NCBI GenBank assembly: GCA_963833195.1
Contig: CAWHXF010000028.1
Location: forward strand, 1,364,001 to 1,428,000
DNA from: Granulosicoccus sp963833195
GTDB lineage: Bacteria; Pseudomonadota; Gammaproteobacteria; Granulosicoccales; Granulosicoccaceae
Direction of reading: 5' to 3'
Length of the DNA stretch: 64,000 nucleotides
The translations under genes were made by a program, and so were the position numbers. The notes below the pieces were generated by a model. That model did not search any database, was not told the DNA's origin, and was given only the letters and a program-made list of their open reading frames with translations. Positions 16,421-25,941 of this stretch are shown here, in pieces (position 1 is the stretch's first letter; each line of letters starts with the position of its first letter).

Positions 16421-17473
16421 ATGCTTGCCTCCCGCCCTACTCGCCCCCGACGTCGATCCGCGTGCGCGCTCCGCGCCGCGCACGCGCTCGCGGCCCTGGT
16501 CTTCCTGAGCCTGCTGGCCGCGCCCCCGCCCCCGGCGCACGCGGCCGAGGTGCGCATCGCCGTCGGTGATCGCACGGTGCACGCGCTGCTGGCCGACGGC
16601 ATCGAGCGCGGGCTGCTGGAGCGCGAGGGCGTGCAGGCGACGGTGCAGGCGGTCGACGATCCTGCCGCGGCCGTGGCCGACGGTGACGCCGACCTCGCGG
16701 CCGTCACTGCCGACGCCCTGATCGAGGCCGAACGCCTGGGCGAGCCGCTGCGCGGTGCCCTGTTGCTCGCCTACGCCCTGGAGAGCGACGCCCTGGTGGC
16801 GGCCTCGCGCGTGGGCGGCATAGCCGGGCTGCGCGGCGCCACCGTGGGTCTGCGCGGCACGGGCGAGGACAGCCTGTTGCTCGTCTACGCGCTGCAGCGC
16901 ACCGGGCTGTCGATGGACGACGTGCGCACCGTCAGGCTCGCGCCCGGGGCGAGCGCCCGCGGTTTGGCGGCCGCGCTGGCCGACGGCACGCTGGACGCGG
17001 CCGTGCTGCACGGACCGGTGGTCGCTTCGCTGCTGGAGCGCAACGCGGACGCCGAGGCCGCCCAACGCGTGCGGGTGCTCGCCAGCGCCGCGGACAGTCC
17101 CGGCCTCGTCACGGACCTGCTCGTCGGGGAGGACCGCTGGCTGTCGGGCAACAGGGAGGCGGTCAAGAGCGTCGTGCGCGGCTGGAACCGCATCGTCGCC
17201 GCGGCGCGGCGCAACCCGACCGAGACCGCCGCGCGCATCGCCGAACGCCTGGGTGCCGCCGCGAGCGCCGACGGGGCCGCCGGGGCCCTGGACGGCCTGC
17301 AACTGCTGGACGTCCAGGACAACGTCGAGCTGGTACGCGGCGAATACCAGAGCGCCTTCTCGGACATGAGCGAGGTGCTCGAGCGTCGGGACCGCGTCAA
17401 TGCCCGCGGCGTGCCCTCGGCGAACCGCTTCCTGTCGCTGTCGGCGCTGCGCCAGGTGGCGGCGGGCCGCTGA
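16421..17473 (+). CDS. Secreted solute-binding protein, NMT1/SsuA-like
   Basis: Periplasmic binding protein of 350 residues. The N terminus has a long Arg-rich n-region, a hydrophobic core (ALAALVFLSLLAAP) and the AHAA cleavage site. The mature part has the type II binding-protein pattern: VRIAVGDRTVHALLADGI, DADLAAVTADALIEA, GLRGATVGLRGTGED and DAAVLHGPVVASLL. This resembles ABC components for taurine, aliphatic sulfonates or thiamine precursors. No permease or ATPase gene is adjacent, so it is an orphan here and its ligand is unknown. Its stop codon is the first unit of a 12-bp tandem repeat. Confidence 0.82.
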   Translation: MLASRPTRPRRRSACALRAAHALAALVFLSLLAAPPPPAHAAEVRIAVGDRTVHALLADGIERGLLEREGVQATVQAVDDPAAAVADGDADLAAVTADALIEAERLGEPLRGALLLAYALESDALVAASRVGGIAGLRGATVGLRGTGEDSLLLVYALQRTGLSMDDVRTVRLAPGASARGLAAALADGTLDAAVLHGPVVASLLERNADAEAAQRVRVLASAADSPGLVTDLLVGEDRWLSGNREAVKSVVRGWNRIVAAARRNPTETAARIAERLGAAASADGAAGALDGLQLLDVQDNVELVRGEYQSAFSDMSEVLERRDRVNARGVPSANRFLSLSALRQVAAGR

Positions 17474-17530
17474 CCCCGAGGCTGACCCCGAGGCTGACCC
17501 CGAGGCTGACCCCGAGGCTGACCCCGGGCC
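17471..17530. repeat. 12-bp tandem repeat, four perfect units plus one degenerate
   Basis: The unit TGACCCCGAGGC occurs four times in direct succession from 17471 to 17518, followed by TGACCCCGGGCC. The first TGA is the stop codon of the solute-binding protein, so each further unit supplies another in-frame TGA. The array leads straight into the hairpin at 17528-17554. Confidence 0.9.
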
Positions 17531-17554
17531 GGCTCCGAGTGGGCTCGGGCCGGC
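17528..17554. terminator. GC-rich hairpin between convergent genes, probable terminator
   Basis: Left arm 17528-17539 and right arm 17544-17554 pair over 11 bp with one bulged T, closing the loop TGGG. It lies between the convergent solute-binding protein and the 126-residue hypothetical gene, directly after the tandem repeat. There is no U tract, as in the other hairpins of this window. Confidence 0.6.
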
Positions 17555-17566
17555 CTCGGGCCCGGC

Positions 17567-17947
17567 TCAGGCCTTCTGCTCGTGGTAGTGCTGGATGCTC
17601 TCGTACACGTCGTCCGGGAACGTGAGGTCCTGATACACGTTGCCGGCGTCGGGGTCGTCGGGGTTCGCGAGGATGGGGAAGTCCTGCTTTTCCTCGTAGC
17701 CGCGGATGGTGTCGGCGCGCGGCGGGCTGTAACCTGCCTCCGTCACCTGTTGCAGCAGGCCCTTGGCCTTGGTCTCGTCGACGTCCTTGTCCTTGGTCAT
17801 CCATTCCACCATCTCGTCGTCCGAGAGGAAGTGGCGCGCGACGATGGTGAACACCAGCCGCCCGTAGTGTCCGATGTCCTTGCCCGCGTCGAGCGCGTCG
17901 AGCAGGTGGTTCATCATGGGGTTCTTGCGCAGGTCTTCCGCGGACAT
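17567..17947 (-). CDS. Conserved-looking hypothetical protein, 126 residues
   Basis: I do not recognise a family. The product is a soluble acidic protein without a signal peptide, with NPMMNHLLDALDAGKDIGHY, GRLVFTIVARHFLSDDEMVE and a C terminus of PDDVYESIQHYHEQKA. ATG 17947 (MSAEDL) has AGGAG nine bases upstream; a longer in-frame ORF adds 35 residues of Arg-rich sequence and is unlikely. It lies 117 bases downstream of the kefC stop on the same strand and could be co-transcribed. Codon use and amino-acid composition look like a real gene. Confidence 0.7.
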   Translation of the reverse strand: MSAEDLRKNPMMNHLLDALDAGKDIGHYGRLVFTIVARHFLSDDEMVEWMTKDKDVDETKAKGLLQQVTEAGYSPPRADTIRGYEEKQDFPILANPDDPDAGNVYQDLTFPDDVYESIQHYHEQKA

Positions 17948-18064
17948 GGTTCCGGCTCCTGTGGGTGATGGGTCCCGATCGCGGGACCTCGTGGCCGGAC
18001 ATGATGCGTCGCCGTTTCGTCCTCGCACGGCATCTGGTAATTCATACAGCATGATGCGGGACGT

Positions 18065-20020
18065 TCAGCCCTCCGGCGCCTCGGTGCCTCCCGGCGGCAG
18101 CCAGCCCTTCTCCGTGTGATCGTGGCGTACGCGCCCGGCCCCCTGCATGGCGCGATCGAGCTCGTCGCGAATCTGCTTCGCGAGATCGATGTACTCGGCG
18201 TTCTCGAAGATCGAGATGTCCTCGCGATACACCGGCGCGAGGCGCCGGAGCCCCGCGTTGTCCTGCTCCACCAGCACCGTGGCCGCCTTCTCGGCCTCGT
18301 AGGGGTGCATGCCGAGCGCCTCGAGCGCGTAGCGCCCCGCGCGCACGGAGCTGTCGAACACCTCGCGCACGATGTCGTCGGTACCGCCCTGGTACATGCG
18401 GTACACCGAGCGGCGGTCGAACGCGCGCGCGATGATGTGCAGGTCGGGTCGCTCGCGCCGCGCGTGCTCGATGAGCTTCAGCGCCTCGGCCTCGTCATCG
18501 ATCGCCACGACGAGCAGCTTCGCCTCGTGCAGGCCCGCCGCCTCCAGCAGGTCGGGACGCGTGGCGTCGCCGTAGAACACCTTGGTGCCGAACTTGCGCT
18601 GCCCCTCTATCAGCTCGCTCTTGTGCTCCAGCAGCGTGGTCGTGTAGCCGTTGCTGAGCAGCAGCCGGTTCACCACCTGCCCGAAGCGGCCGTGGCCCGC
18701 GATGATGGTGGTCCCCACCTCGTCGATGGCATCGTTCTCGCGCACCTGCCCCTTCGTCATGCGCGGCGCTATCACGCGCTCGAACACGATGAAGAGCACG
18801 GGCGTCACGAGCATGGACAGAGCCACCACCAGCAGCAGCACGTCGGCGATGCCCGCCGGCAGCACGTCGTTCTGCAGGCAGAACGAGATCAGCACGAAGC
18901 CGAACTCGCCGGCCTGCGCGAGCCCCAGCGCGACCAGCCACCGGTCCGCATCGCGGATGCCGAACACGGTGGCGAGCGCGAACAGCACGGTCGCCTTCAC
19001 GGCGACGGTGCCGAGGGTGAGGCCCAGCACCAGTCCCAGTTGCTCGAACAGGATGCCGAAGTCGATGCCCGCACCCACGGTGATGAAGAAGAGCCCCAGC
19101 AGCAACCCCTTGAACGGCTCGATGTCGCTCTCGATCTCGTGCCGGTACTCGTTGTTCGCGAGCAGCACGCCCGCCAGGAACGTGCCGAGCGCGGGAGAGA
19201 GCCCGACCAGCATCATCAGCAGCGCGATGGCGATGACCAGCAGCAGCGTGGCCGCGGTGAACACCTCGCGCATGCCGGTGGCCCCGATGTAGCGAAAGAG
19301 CGGGCGCGACAGGTAGTTGCCGCCGACCACGATCGCCGCGATGGCCCCGACGTTCAGCAGCGCCACCTGCCACGGCGGCAGCCCCTCGGTGATGACCATC
19401 GACTCCGCGTGCTCGCCCTCCCCGCCATGACCGCCCGTGTCGGTCGCCTGCCCCGCCACGGCGTCCCCGGCGCTCGGACCCGCACCGAACGCATCGATCA
19501 GCTCCGGCACCGCGAGCAGCGGCAGCAGCGCCAGCATCGGGATCACCGCGATGTCCTGCGCCAGCAGCACCGAGAAGCTCGACTGTCCGCCGCCGGTCTT
19601 CATCAGCCCCTTCTCGTTGAGCGTCTGCAGCACGATGGCCGTCGACGACAGGCACAGCACCAGCCCGATGGCGAGCGCGAACTGCCAGGGCTGACCGAGC
19701 GCGAGCGCGATGCCGGTGAAGGCGGCGGCGGTACCGACGACCTGCAACCCGCCGAGCCCGAAGAGCTGGCCGCGCATGGCCCACAGCGCCTTCGGCTCCA
19801 GCTCCAGCCCGACCAGGAACAGCATCATCACCACGCCGAACTCGGCGAAGTGCTGCAGCGCCTGCGTCTCGCCGCTGTACACGATGCCCAGCACCGGCCC
19901 GATGGCGACGCCCGCGATGAGGTACCCCAGCACCGAGCCGAGCCCCAGGCGCTTGGCGACGGGCACGGCGATGACGGCCGCCAGCAGGTAGACGAAGGCC
20001 TCGAGCAGGACCTCGTTCAC
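18065..20020 (-). CDS. KefB/KefC-type cation:proton antiporter (CPA2) with RCK domain
   Basis: Inner-membrane monovalent cation (probably K+):H+ antiporter, 651 residues. The N-terminal ~410 residues form the CPA2 membrane domain with GYLIAGVAIGP, FLVGLELEPKALW, the catalytic LLAQDIAVIPML and SPALGTFLAGVLLAN. An insertion rich in Gly/His/Glu (about 180-210) lies between two helices. The C-terminal RCK_N domain begins TTIIAGHGRFGQVVNRLL, with a Rossmann nucleotide site and FYGDATRPDLLEAAG. The GTG start overlaps the stop of the KefG-like gene (GTGA). The pairing with a KefG/KefF-like protein implies electrophile- or glutathione-gated efflux. Confidence 0.9.
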   Translation of the reverse strand: MNEVLLEAFVYLLAAVIAVPVAKRLGLGSVLGYLIAGVAIGPVLGIVYSGETQALQHFAEFGVVMMLFLVGLELEPKALWAMRGQLFGLGGLQVVGTAAAFTGIALALGQPWQFALAIGLVLCLSSTAIVLQTLNEKGLMKTGGGQSSFSVLLAQDIAVIPMLALLPLLAVPELIDAFGAGPSAGDAVAGQATDTGGHGGEGEHAESMVITEGLPPWQVALLNVGAIAAIVVGGNYLSRPLFRYIGATGMREVFTAATLLLVIAIALLMMLVGLSPALGTFLAGVLLANNEYRHEIESDIEPFKGLLLGLFFITVGAGIDFGILFEQLGLVLGLTLGTVAVKATVLFALATVFGIRDADRWLVALGLAQAGEFGFVLISFCLQNDVLPAGIADVLLLVVALSMLVTPVLFIVFERVIAPRMTKGQVRENDAIDEVGTTIIAGHGRFGQVVNRLLLSNGYTTTLLEHKSELIEGQRKFGTKVFYGDATRPDLLEAAGLHEAKLLVVAIDDEAEALKLIEHARRERPDLHIIARAFDRRSVYRMYQGGTDDIVREVFDSSVRAGRYALEALGMHPYEAEKAATVLVEQDNAGLRRLAPVYREDISIFENAEYIDLAKQIRDELDRAMQGAGRVRHDHTEKGWLPPGGTEAPEG

Positions 20021-20637
20021 GAGACCGTCTCGGCCGCGCGCAGTATCGGCAACCTCGCCTCGTTCACGAGTGTCCGCCCCTTGAGCGCCGCCTCGTCCAG
20101 CGCATCGTCGCGCAGCGCCGCCAGCAGCTCGCCGAACGCCGCCACGTGCGCGTCCGCCCGCCCGTCGTCATCGGCGGCGAGCGCCCCGTACAGCACGAAC
20201 GGCGGCAGGAAGCGCATGCCGCAGAGGTTCGCGGTCTGCTCCAGCGGCGTCAGCAGCGTGCGGATCTCGAAGCGGTTGTGCCCCGCGGCGCCGTAGGCGT
20301 GCTCCGCACCGCCGGCCGATACCGCCACGAGCAGCGTCTTGCCGGCGAGCGCGTCCCCGCCCTCGCCGTAGGCGAAGCCGAACTCCAGCACCAGATCCAT
20401 CCACTCCTTCAGGATCGCGGGCACCGAGTACCAGTGGAACGGGTGCAGGAAGATCACGACGTCGTGCTCGCGCAACCGTCGCTGCTCGGCGTCGATGTCG
20501 ATCTTGAAGCGCGGGTAGGCGGCGTACAGGTCCACCAGGGTCACGCCTTCGGTATCGGCCGCGACCCGGGCCAGGCGCGCGTTGATCCGCGAGGAGCGCA
20601 CCGAAGGGTGGGCGTAGAGCACGAGCACTCGGCTCAT
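20017..20637 (-). CDS. NAD(P)H quinone reductase-like protein, KefG/KefF type
   Basis: Flavodoxin-fold cytosolic protein of 206 residues, the ancillary subunit that activates Kef antiporters. It has LVLYAHPSVRSSRINARLA at the FMN phosphate site, VIFLHPFHWYSVPAILKEWMD (the family's HPxxWY motif) and VSAGGAEHAYGAAGHNRF. ATG 20637 lies upstream of the GTG of the antiporter with a four-base overlap of stop and start, so both are made together. A longer upstream frame lacks similarity. E. coli KefG/KefF bind the antiporter and also have quinone reductase activity; the same is inferred here. Confidence 0.9.
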   Translation of the reverse strand: MSRVLVLYAHPSVRSSRINARLARVAADTEGVTLVDLYAAYPRFKIDIDAEQRRLREHDVVIFLHPFHWYSVPAILKEWMDLVLEFGFAYGEGGDALAGKTLLVAVSAGGAEHAYGAAGHNRFEIRTLLTPLEQTANLCGMRFLPPFVLYGALAADDDGRADAHVAAFGELLAALRDDALDEAALKGRTLVNEARLPILRAAETVS

Positions 20638-20768
20638 GGGCACGGGGTGGCGGCGGCGACGGGGCCGGCACGATGCCACACCCGCACGCCGGGCGAGCGC
20701 CGGAGGAGGCGAGCGGCCGGACCGCCGACGTGAGAGGCTTCCGACCCGTCCCCGATGCGAGCACCCGC

Positions 20769-21600
20769 GTGGAGCCACCCTCCCGGCCGTTCGAGATATT
20801 CCCCGCCCTGCACCTGTGGCGCGGTCGCCTCGTCGACCTCGCCCCCGACGACGAAGGCGCCGGGCCGATCGACGACGGCCACGATCCGGTCGCCACCGCG
20901 CGCCACTGGATCGAGCAGGGCGCGCAGTGGCTGCACGTCATCGACGTGGACGCGCTGTTCGACGAGCCGGGACACGTCAATCGGCCGATCGTGGAGCGGT
21001 TGTGCGCGCTGCCCGTGCGCGTGCAGTTCGGCGGCGGCATGCGCAGCGCCGAGGACATCGCGTGGGCGGTGGGCATCGGCGTCGAGCGCATCCTGCTGTC
21101 CACCGCCACGGTCGAGTCCCCGGCGCTCGTGGCGCAGGCCGTCATCGAGCACGGTCGCGAGCGCTTCGGGCTCTCGGTGCGCACCGACGAGCGCGGCGAC
21201 GTGGTCACGCACGGCGGCCAGGCGGTGCCCGGCATGCGCGCGGCGGCGGTGGCCGTGCAGGTCAAGGCGCTCGGCATCGACACCGCCGTGCACGTGCGCG
21301 TGCTGCCCGACGGCAGCATGACGGGCACCGATCTGGACACCTCGAGGGAGCTCGCGGAGCTCTCCGGCATGAACGTCATCGTCGGCGGCGAGGTGCGCGA
21401 CATGAGCGACGTGGTGGATTGCTACAACAAGCAGGGCATCACCGGCGTGCTGATCGGCAAGGCGCTGCAGACCGGGCGCATCGAGCTGCCCGTGGCGCTG
21501 GAGGAGACGCGCGCGACGCTCGCCTTCGAGTCCGGCCTGCCGCGCTGGCACGCCGAGGAGCTCACGATGGCGGTGCGCCTGCGCCGGGCCCTGGCGCCGC
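20769..21600 (+). CDS. HisA/HisF-like TIM barrel lacking catalytic aspartates, fused (via frameshift) to a methyltransferase
   Basis: A (beta/alpha)8 barrel of the phosphoribosylformimino isomerase family: IFPALHLWRGRLVDL, DPVATARHWIEQGAQWLHVI, VQFGGGMRSAEDIAWAVGIG, NVIVGGEVRDMSDV and GVLIGKALQTGRI. The two catalytic Asp of HisA (in PALDL and LDVR) are replaced by His (PALHL) and Ser (LSVRTDERG), so canonical isomerase activity is unlikely. No his genes are nearby. There is no stop before the methyltransferase; removing one C near 21596-21598 joins both into one ORF of about 506 residues. GTG 20769 was chosen just before conserved sequence; ATG 20673 or GTG 20730 are alternatives. Confidence 0.75.
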
Positions 21601-22290
21601 GGTTACCTGCTGCGCCACCTCCCGGATCCGGCGGGCCTGCGCGTGCTGGACGCCGGCGGCGGCAACGGCGCGGGCAGCCTGCACCTCGCCATGGCGGGCG
21701 CCGACATCGACGTCGTCGACCGCTCGGTCGCCATGCTGGCCGAGCTCGACGAGCGGGCCGAGCGCGCGGGCGTGCACGCGCGCGTCACCACGCACGCCAC
21801 CGACATCAGGAAGCTCGGCGAGCGCTTCGGACCCGACACCTTCGATGCGCTCATCTGCCACAACGTGGTGCAGTACAGCTCCGACTGGGAGAAGCTGCTG
21901 ATGTCGATGCTCGCACCGCTGAAGTCCGGCGGCACGCTGTCGCTGATCGTGCGCAACTGGTACGCCGAGCCGTACGGCATCGACGTCGAGCTGCACACCG
22001 CGCAGGAGCTGCCCGGTCTCATCGAGCGCGCGCGCGGCCCCTCGCGCGTGTTCGATGCCGACGTCCTGCTGTTCAGCGCACCGTACCTCGCCGAATGGCT
22101 GGACGCGCACGGCTTCGACGTGGTGGGCGACTACGGTTTGCTGTGCCGCCACGCGACGCCGGATGCCGAGGGCCCCGCCGCGCGCGAGGCGCTCCTGGAG
22201 AAGCTCGTGGCCCTGGAATCCGCGATGGGCGAGCGCGCGCCGTTCCGATACACGGCGAGGTACCTGCAGCTCGTGGCGACGAAGCGCTAG
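21601..22290 (+). CDS. SAM-dependent methyltransferase domain, CmoM-like, C-terminal part of the interrupted fusion
   Basis: Class I methyltransferase with the SAM motif VLDAGGGNGAGSLHLAMAG, then DTFDALICHNVVQYSSDWEK and SGGTLSLIVRN. The C terminus LLEKLVALESAM with PFRYTARYLQLVAT resembles CmoM, which makes mcmo5U34 in tRNA. No start lies before the SAM motif in this frame; the residues expected upstream (FESGLPRWHAEELTMAVRLR) are at the end of the HisA-like frame, showing that the two belong together. One surplus C in the run around 21596 explains the break. Sequencing error or recent inactivation both fit. The tRNA substrate is inferred from the C-terminal resemblance only. Confidence 0.75.
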   Translation, partial: GYLLRHLPDPAGLRVLDAGGGNGAGSLHLAMAGADIDVVDRSVAMLAELDERAERAGVHARVTTHATDIRKLGERFGPDTFDALICHNVVQYSSDWEKLLMSMLAPLKSGGTLSLIVRNWYAEPYGIDVELHTAQELPGLIERARGPSRVFDADVLLFSAPYLAEWLDAHGFDVVGDYGLLCRHATPDAEGPAAREALLEKLVALESAMGERAPFRYTARYLQLVATKR

Positions 22291-22538
22291 CCGCGTTGGT
22301 CCAGCTCGCCGTCGTGACCGTGGTGCGCTCCCCCCTCGGCATCCAGCACGCCCATCGCGTGGCGCAGCAACGCGCCGTGCACGCCGCGCCCGCGTCGGGT
22401 CGCGGCGGCGATGGGCTTCGGCACGAGCGGACCCGGAGCAGTCCCGTTCAGCATCGCGCGTTCCGGCGCCACGAACGCTCCACATCGTTCGCAGTCTGGC
22501 CCCGCATGCCTCGCCCTTCCCCGGATGACGCCCGCGTC

Positions 22539-22733
22539 ATGCCTCGACACAGCGTCGTCCGCATCGCTTCCGTGCTCGCGCTCATCGGCCTCCAGACCGC
22601 TGCCGCCGCCCCCCTCGGCTACGGCTCGCCACCGAGAGCCGGCGACCGCATCGCCGCTCAACGGCTCGTGCTCGTGTGCGACTCCGCGGCCGGCGCGCGC
22701 TACTCCGCGCGCACCGGCTACGACTGGGCCTGA
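22539..22733 (+). CDS. Small putative secreted protein, 64 residues
   Basis: Begins MPRHSVVRIASVLALIGLQT followed by AAAAPLG, a plausible Sec signal peptide with an Ala-rich cleavage site, then about 40 residues with two Ser/Ala-Arg-Tyr segments and one Cys. No family recognised. An in-frame ATG at 22506 would add 11 residues. It sits in the otherwise gene-free 22291-22767 interval, followed after 35 bases by the transporter gene. Support is the signal peptide alone. Confidence 0.4.
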   Translation: MPRHSVVRIASVLALIGLQTAAAAPLGYGSPPRAGDRIAAQRLVLVCDSAAGARYSARTGYDWA

Positions 22734-22767
22734 TCCCGGCCGCACCCGAGCCGGAGCCGCGCCCGCC

Positions 22768-23697
22768 TTGCAGTCCACCCTCGTCCTGCTGCCCGACTTC
22801 GCGCTGATCGCGCTGGGCTTCGTCATCGCGCCGCTACTCACCGACGAGCTGTGGCGCGGGCTCGACCGGCTGAGCTACCACGTGCTGTATCCCGCGCTGA
22901 TCTTCGCCGCCGCGAGCGCTCGAGCGGTCGACCCGCACGCCGTGCTGATCCTGGGCGGAGCCGCCGTGGCCGTGCTGACGGCGGGCCTGCTGATGGGCAT
23001 CGCCACGCGCCGGCTCGGCCCTGCGAGCCCCGTCGAGTTCGGCGGCGCGCTGCAGAACGCCTTCCGCTTCAACACCGCGCTCGGCTTCGTCGCCGTCGGC
23101 GCGTTGCCACCGGAAGCGCTCAGCATCCTGGCCATCGTCGTCGGCTGTGCCATACCGCTCGCGAACGTGTACGCCGTGGCGGGCCTCGCGCGCGGCAACG
23201 GTTTGTCCGCCGCGCGCGTCGTGCGCGAGATCGCGACGAACCCGTTCCTGCTCGCGAGCCTCGCGGGCCTGATGGTCGCGCTCTCGGGCCGCGCCCTGCC
23301 CGTACCGGTCGCGGCCTTCGTCGACCGGCTGGCGGGCGCCGCCCTGCCGCTGGTGCTGCTGTCCATCGGCGCCGCCCTGGCCGCCGGGGCGAAGCGCAGC
23401 GGACTCGCCTCGCTGCTGCCGACGGACGCCTTCGCCCTGGCCATCCACGGCATCCGGCTGCTCATCCTGCCCGCCCTCGTGTGGGTCACGGCCACGCTCG
23501 CGCGCCTGGAAGGCGTCGCGGCCGCGACCTTGCTGGTGTTCGCGGCACTGCCCACGGCCACCGCCGCCCACGTGCTGGCCGCCCGCTACGGCGCCGACCG
23601 CACGCGCGTGGCCACGCTCGTGCTGCAATCGTCCCTGCTCGGGTTGCTGACGCTGCCGCTGTGGGTCGCGCTCGGCGTGCGCATGGCCGCGCACTGA
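22768..23697 (+). CDS. AEC (auxin efflux carrier) family transporter
   Basis: Inner-membrane permease of 309 residues with about ten hydrophobic helices, the usual AEC length. Family features are FALIALGFVIAPLL at the N terminus, LDRLSYHVLYPALIFAAAS, QNAFRFNTALGFVAV, ATNPFLLASLAGLMVAL and the late LVFAALPTATAAHVLAARYG. Bacterial members move malate, malonate or other organic acids; the substrate here is unknown. No ATG precedes the first helix, so TTG 22768 is the best start. A longer frame extending upstream is Arg/Ser-rich and noncoding in character. Confidence 0.85.
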   Translation: MQSTLVLLPDFALIALGFVIAPLLTDELWRGLDRLSYHVLYPALIFAAASARAVDPHAVLILGGAAVAVLTAGLLMGIATRRLGPASPVEFGGALQNAFRFNTALGFVAVGALPPEALSILAIVVGCAIPLANVYAVAGLARGNGLSAARVVREIATNPFLLASLAGLMVALSGRALPVPVAAFVDRLAGAALPLVLLSIGAALAAGAKRSGLASLLPTDAFALAIHGIRLLILPALVWVTATLARLEGVAAATLLVFAALPTATAAHVLAARYGADRTRVATLVLQSSLLGLLTLPLWVALGVRMAAH

Positions 23698-23758
23698 CGC
23701 GCATCGCCACGCGCTCGCGCGCCGAGGTCCCGCGTCCGGCGCTCGATATACTCGGCCG

Positions 23759-25784
23759 ATGAAAGGTTTCGCACGAGTCGCGGCCGCCGTGCCGCTCACC
23801 GCCGTCGCCGATACCGAGGCCAACCGGGAGCGCACGCTCGCCCTGTGGCGCGAGGCGGACGAGCGCGGCGCGAACGTCGTGGTGTTTCCGGAGCTCGGCC
23901 TGTCGGCCTACACCCTTCGCGATCTGGTGCTGAACGAAGCGCTGCTGGACGCGGTCCAGGACGCCTTGCTGCAACTCGTCGAAGACAGCGAAGCGCTGCA
24001 CACCCTTGCCCTCGTCGGCGTGCCGCTGCGCTCGGCGCACGGGCTCTACAACTGCGCCGCCGCGATCTGCCGCGGAAAGCTCCTCGGGCTCGTGCCCAAG
24101 AGCTACCTGCCGAACTACCGCGAGTTCGAGGAGACGCGCTGGTACCGCCCGGGTACCGAGGTGGCACCCGGCGCCACGCTGCGCGTCGGCGAGCACGAGG
24201 TGCCCTTCGGCACCGACCTGCTGTTCGCTTCCACCCTGCCCGGGCTCACCGTGGGCGCCGAGATCTGCGAGGACCTGTGGGTGCAGACCCCGCCGAGCGC
24301 CGCGCTCGTCTCCGCGGGCGCCACCGTGATCGCGAACCTCTCCGCGTCAAACTTCACCATCGGCAAGGCCGAGATACGAAGGAACCTGGCCCTGTCGCAG
24401 AGCGATCGCGGCAAGTGCGCGTACGTGTACGTGGCCGCCGGGCCCGGACGAGTCCTCCACCGACCTGACCTGGGACGCCGACGCGTTCATCTGCGAGAAC
24501 GGCAACCTCCTGGCCGAATCCACCCGCTTCGCGCGCGAAGGCCAGCTCGTCGTGCAGGACGTCGATCTCGAAGCGCTCGGCTTCGAACGGCGCAGCACCA
24601 CGACCTTCGGCGACTGCGCCGTGCGCGGCGCCGGCAACGCCGCACCATTCCGCACGCTGCGTTTCGAAGCCACCGAACCCCCAGGCCTGGAACGCACCGT
24701 CTCCCCCACCCCCTTCCTGCCACGCGACGAAGCGACGCTCGCCACGCGCTGCTGGGAGATGTTCGAGATCCAGTCGAACGCCCTGGCCACTCGCATGGCC
24801 GCCATCGGCGAGCCCAAGCTGGTGCTGGGCGTGTCGGGCGGCCTGGACTCCACCAACGCGGCCCTCGTCTGCGCCGCCGCGCTGGACCTCACGGGCCGAC
24901 CGCGCAGCGATCTCGTGTGCCTCACCCTGCCGGGCTTCGGCACCAGCGAAGGCACGCGCGACAACGGGGCGGACCTGGTGCGCGCGCTCGGGGGCACGCG
25001 CCGCGAGATTCCCATCGGCGACGCCTCGCGCACGGTGCTCGAAGCGGTCGGTCACCCGGCGGCCGAAGGCGTCACGAGCGCCGAGGAGCTCGTCGCCCGC
25101 CTGCGCGAACGCCCCGAGCACGGCGACGTCACGCTCGAGAACGTGCAGGCGCGACTGCGCACGCTGCTGCTCATGACGGCGGCGAATCAGGACGACGGCA
25201 TCGTCGTCGGTACCGGCGACCTGTCCGAGAAGGCGCTCGGGTGGTCGACGTACGCAGGCGATCACATCGCGATGTACGACGTGAACGCGGGCGTGCCGAA
25301 GACGCTGCTGCAGTTCGTGATTCGCTGGGTGGCCAACGAGCGGGCCACGACGTGGAGCGACAGCGAGTCGTTGAAGCAGACGCTGTACGCGATCCTGGAC
25401 ACCCCGATATCGCCGGAGCTGCTGCCGGCCGATGCGCAGGGGAAGATCGCGCAGTTGACAGAGGACACGTTGGGGCCATACGAGCTGCACGACTTCTTCC
25501 TGTACCACTTCGTGCGCTTCGGCGCGCGGCCGAGGCGGATACTGGATCTGGCGGCCGTGGCGTTCGAGGGGCGGTACGACGACGAGGCGCTGGTGAAGTG
25601 GTGTCGGAAGTTCCTGTGGCGGTTCTTCAGCCAGCAGTTCAAGAGGAGTTGTACTGCGGATGGGCCGAAGGTGGGGACGGTGGCCTTGAGCCCGCGGGGG
25701 GATTGGCGCATGCCTTCGGATGCGGTGGTGACAGGGTGGTTGGCGGATGTGGATGCTTGGGGTGGGGCGAGTGCGGCACGGTAG
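23759..25784 (+). CDS. nadE: Glutamine-dependent NAD+ synthetase, interrupted by one apparent frameshift
   Basis: Last step of NAD synthesis: amidation of deamido-NAD with glutamine. The N-terminal nitrilase-type glutaminase has its triad Glu (VVFPELGLSAY), Lys (LVPKSYLPNYREFEE) and Cys (GAEICEDLW). The synthetase domain has the PPi loop SGGLDST, GFGTSEGTRDNG, and NQDDGIVVGTGDLSEKALGW with YAGDHIAMYDVN. The frame changes at about 24438-24445: AYVYVAAGP is followed by DESSTDLTWDAD only if one C of the GGGCCCGG run is removed; 2025 bases then give 674 residues, the normal length. Probably a consensus error, since the gene is normally essential and both halves are well conserved. Confidence 0.9.
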
Positions 25785-25941
25785 TAGGACCGACTGCTTG
25801 CTGGGAGGGTGTCGTGGAGTTTTGCGTCAGGGTGACGCGAATGCGAGCGTCTACGAGAAGTGAGACTTCAGATCGTTCAGTTCATGAATTGTTCGGTTCC
25901 TACTCACCTGAATCGCAATTTGCCGAGAGGAAAATCAGCGA

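Noticed and set aside
22287..22454. Minus-strand ORF ending HAMGVLDAEGGAHHGHDGELD
   Set aside because: His-rich tail looks protein-like, but it has no start with a ribosome-binding site, no recognisable domain and lies opposite the leader of the small secreted ORF.
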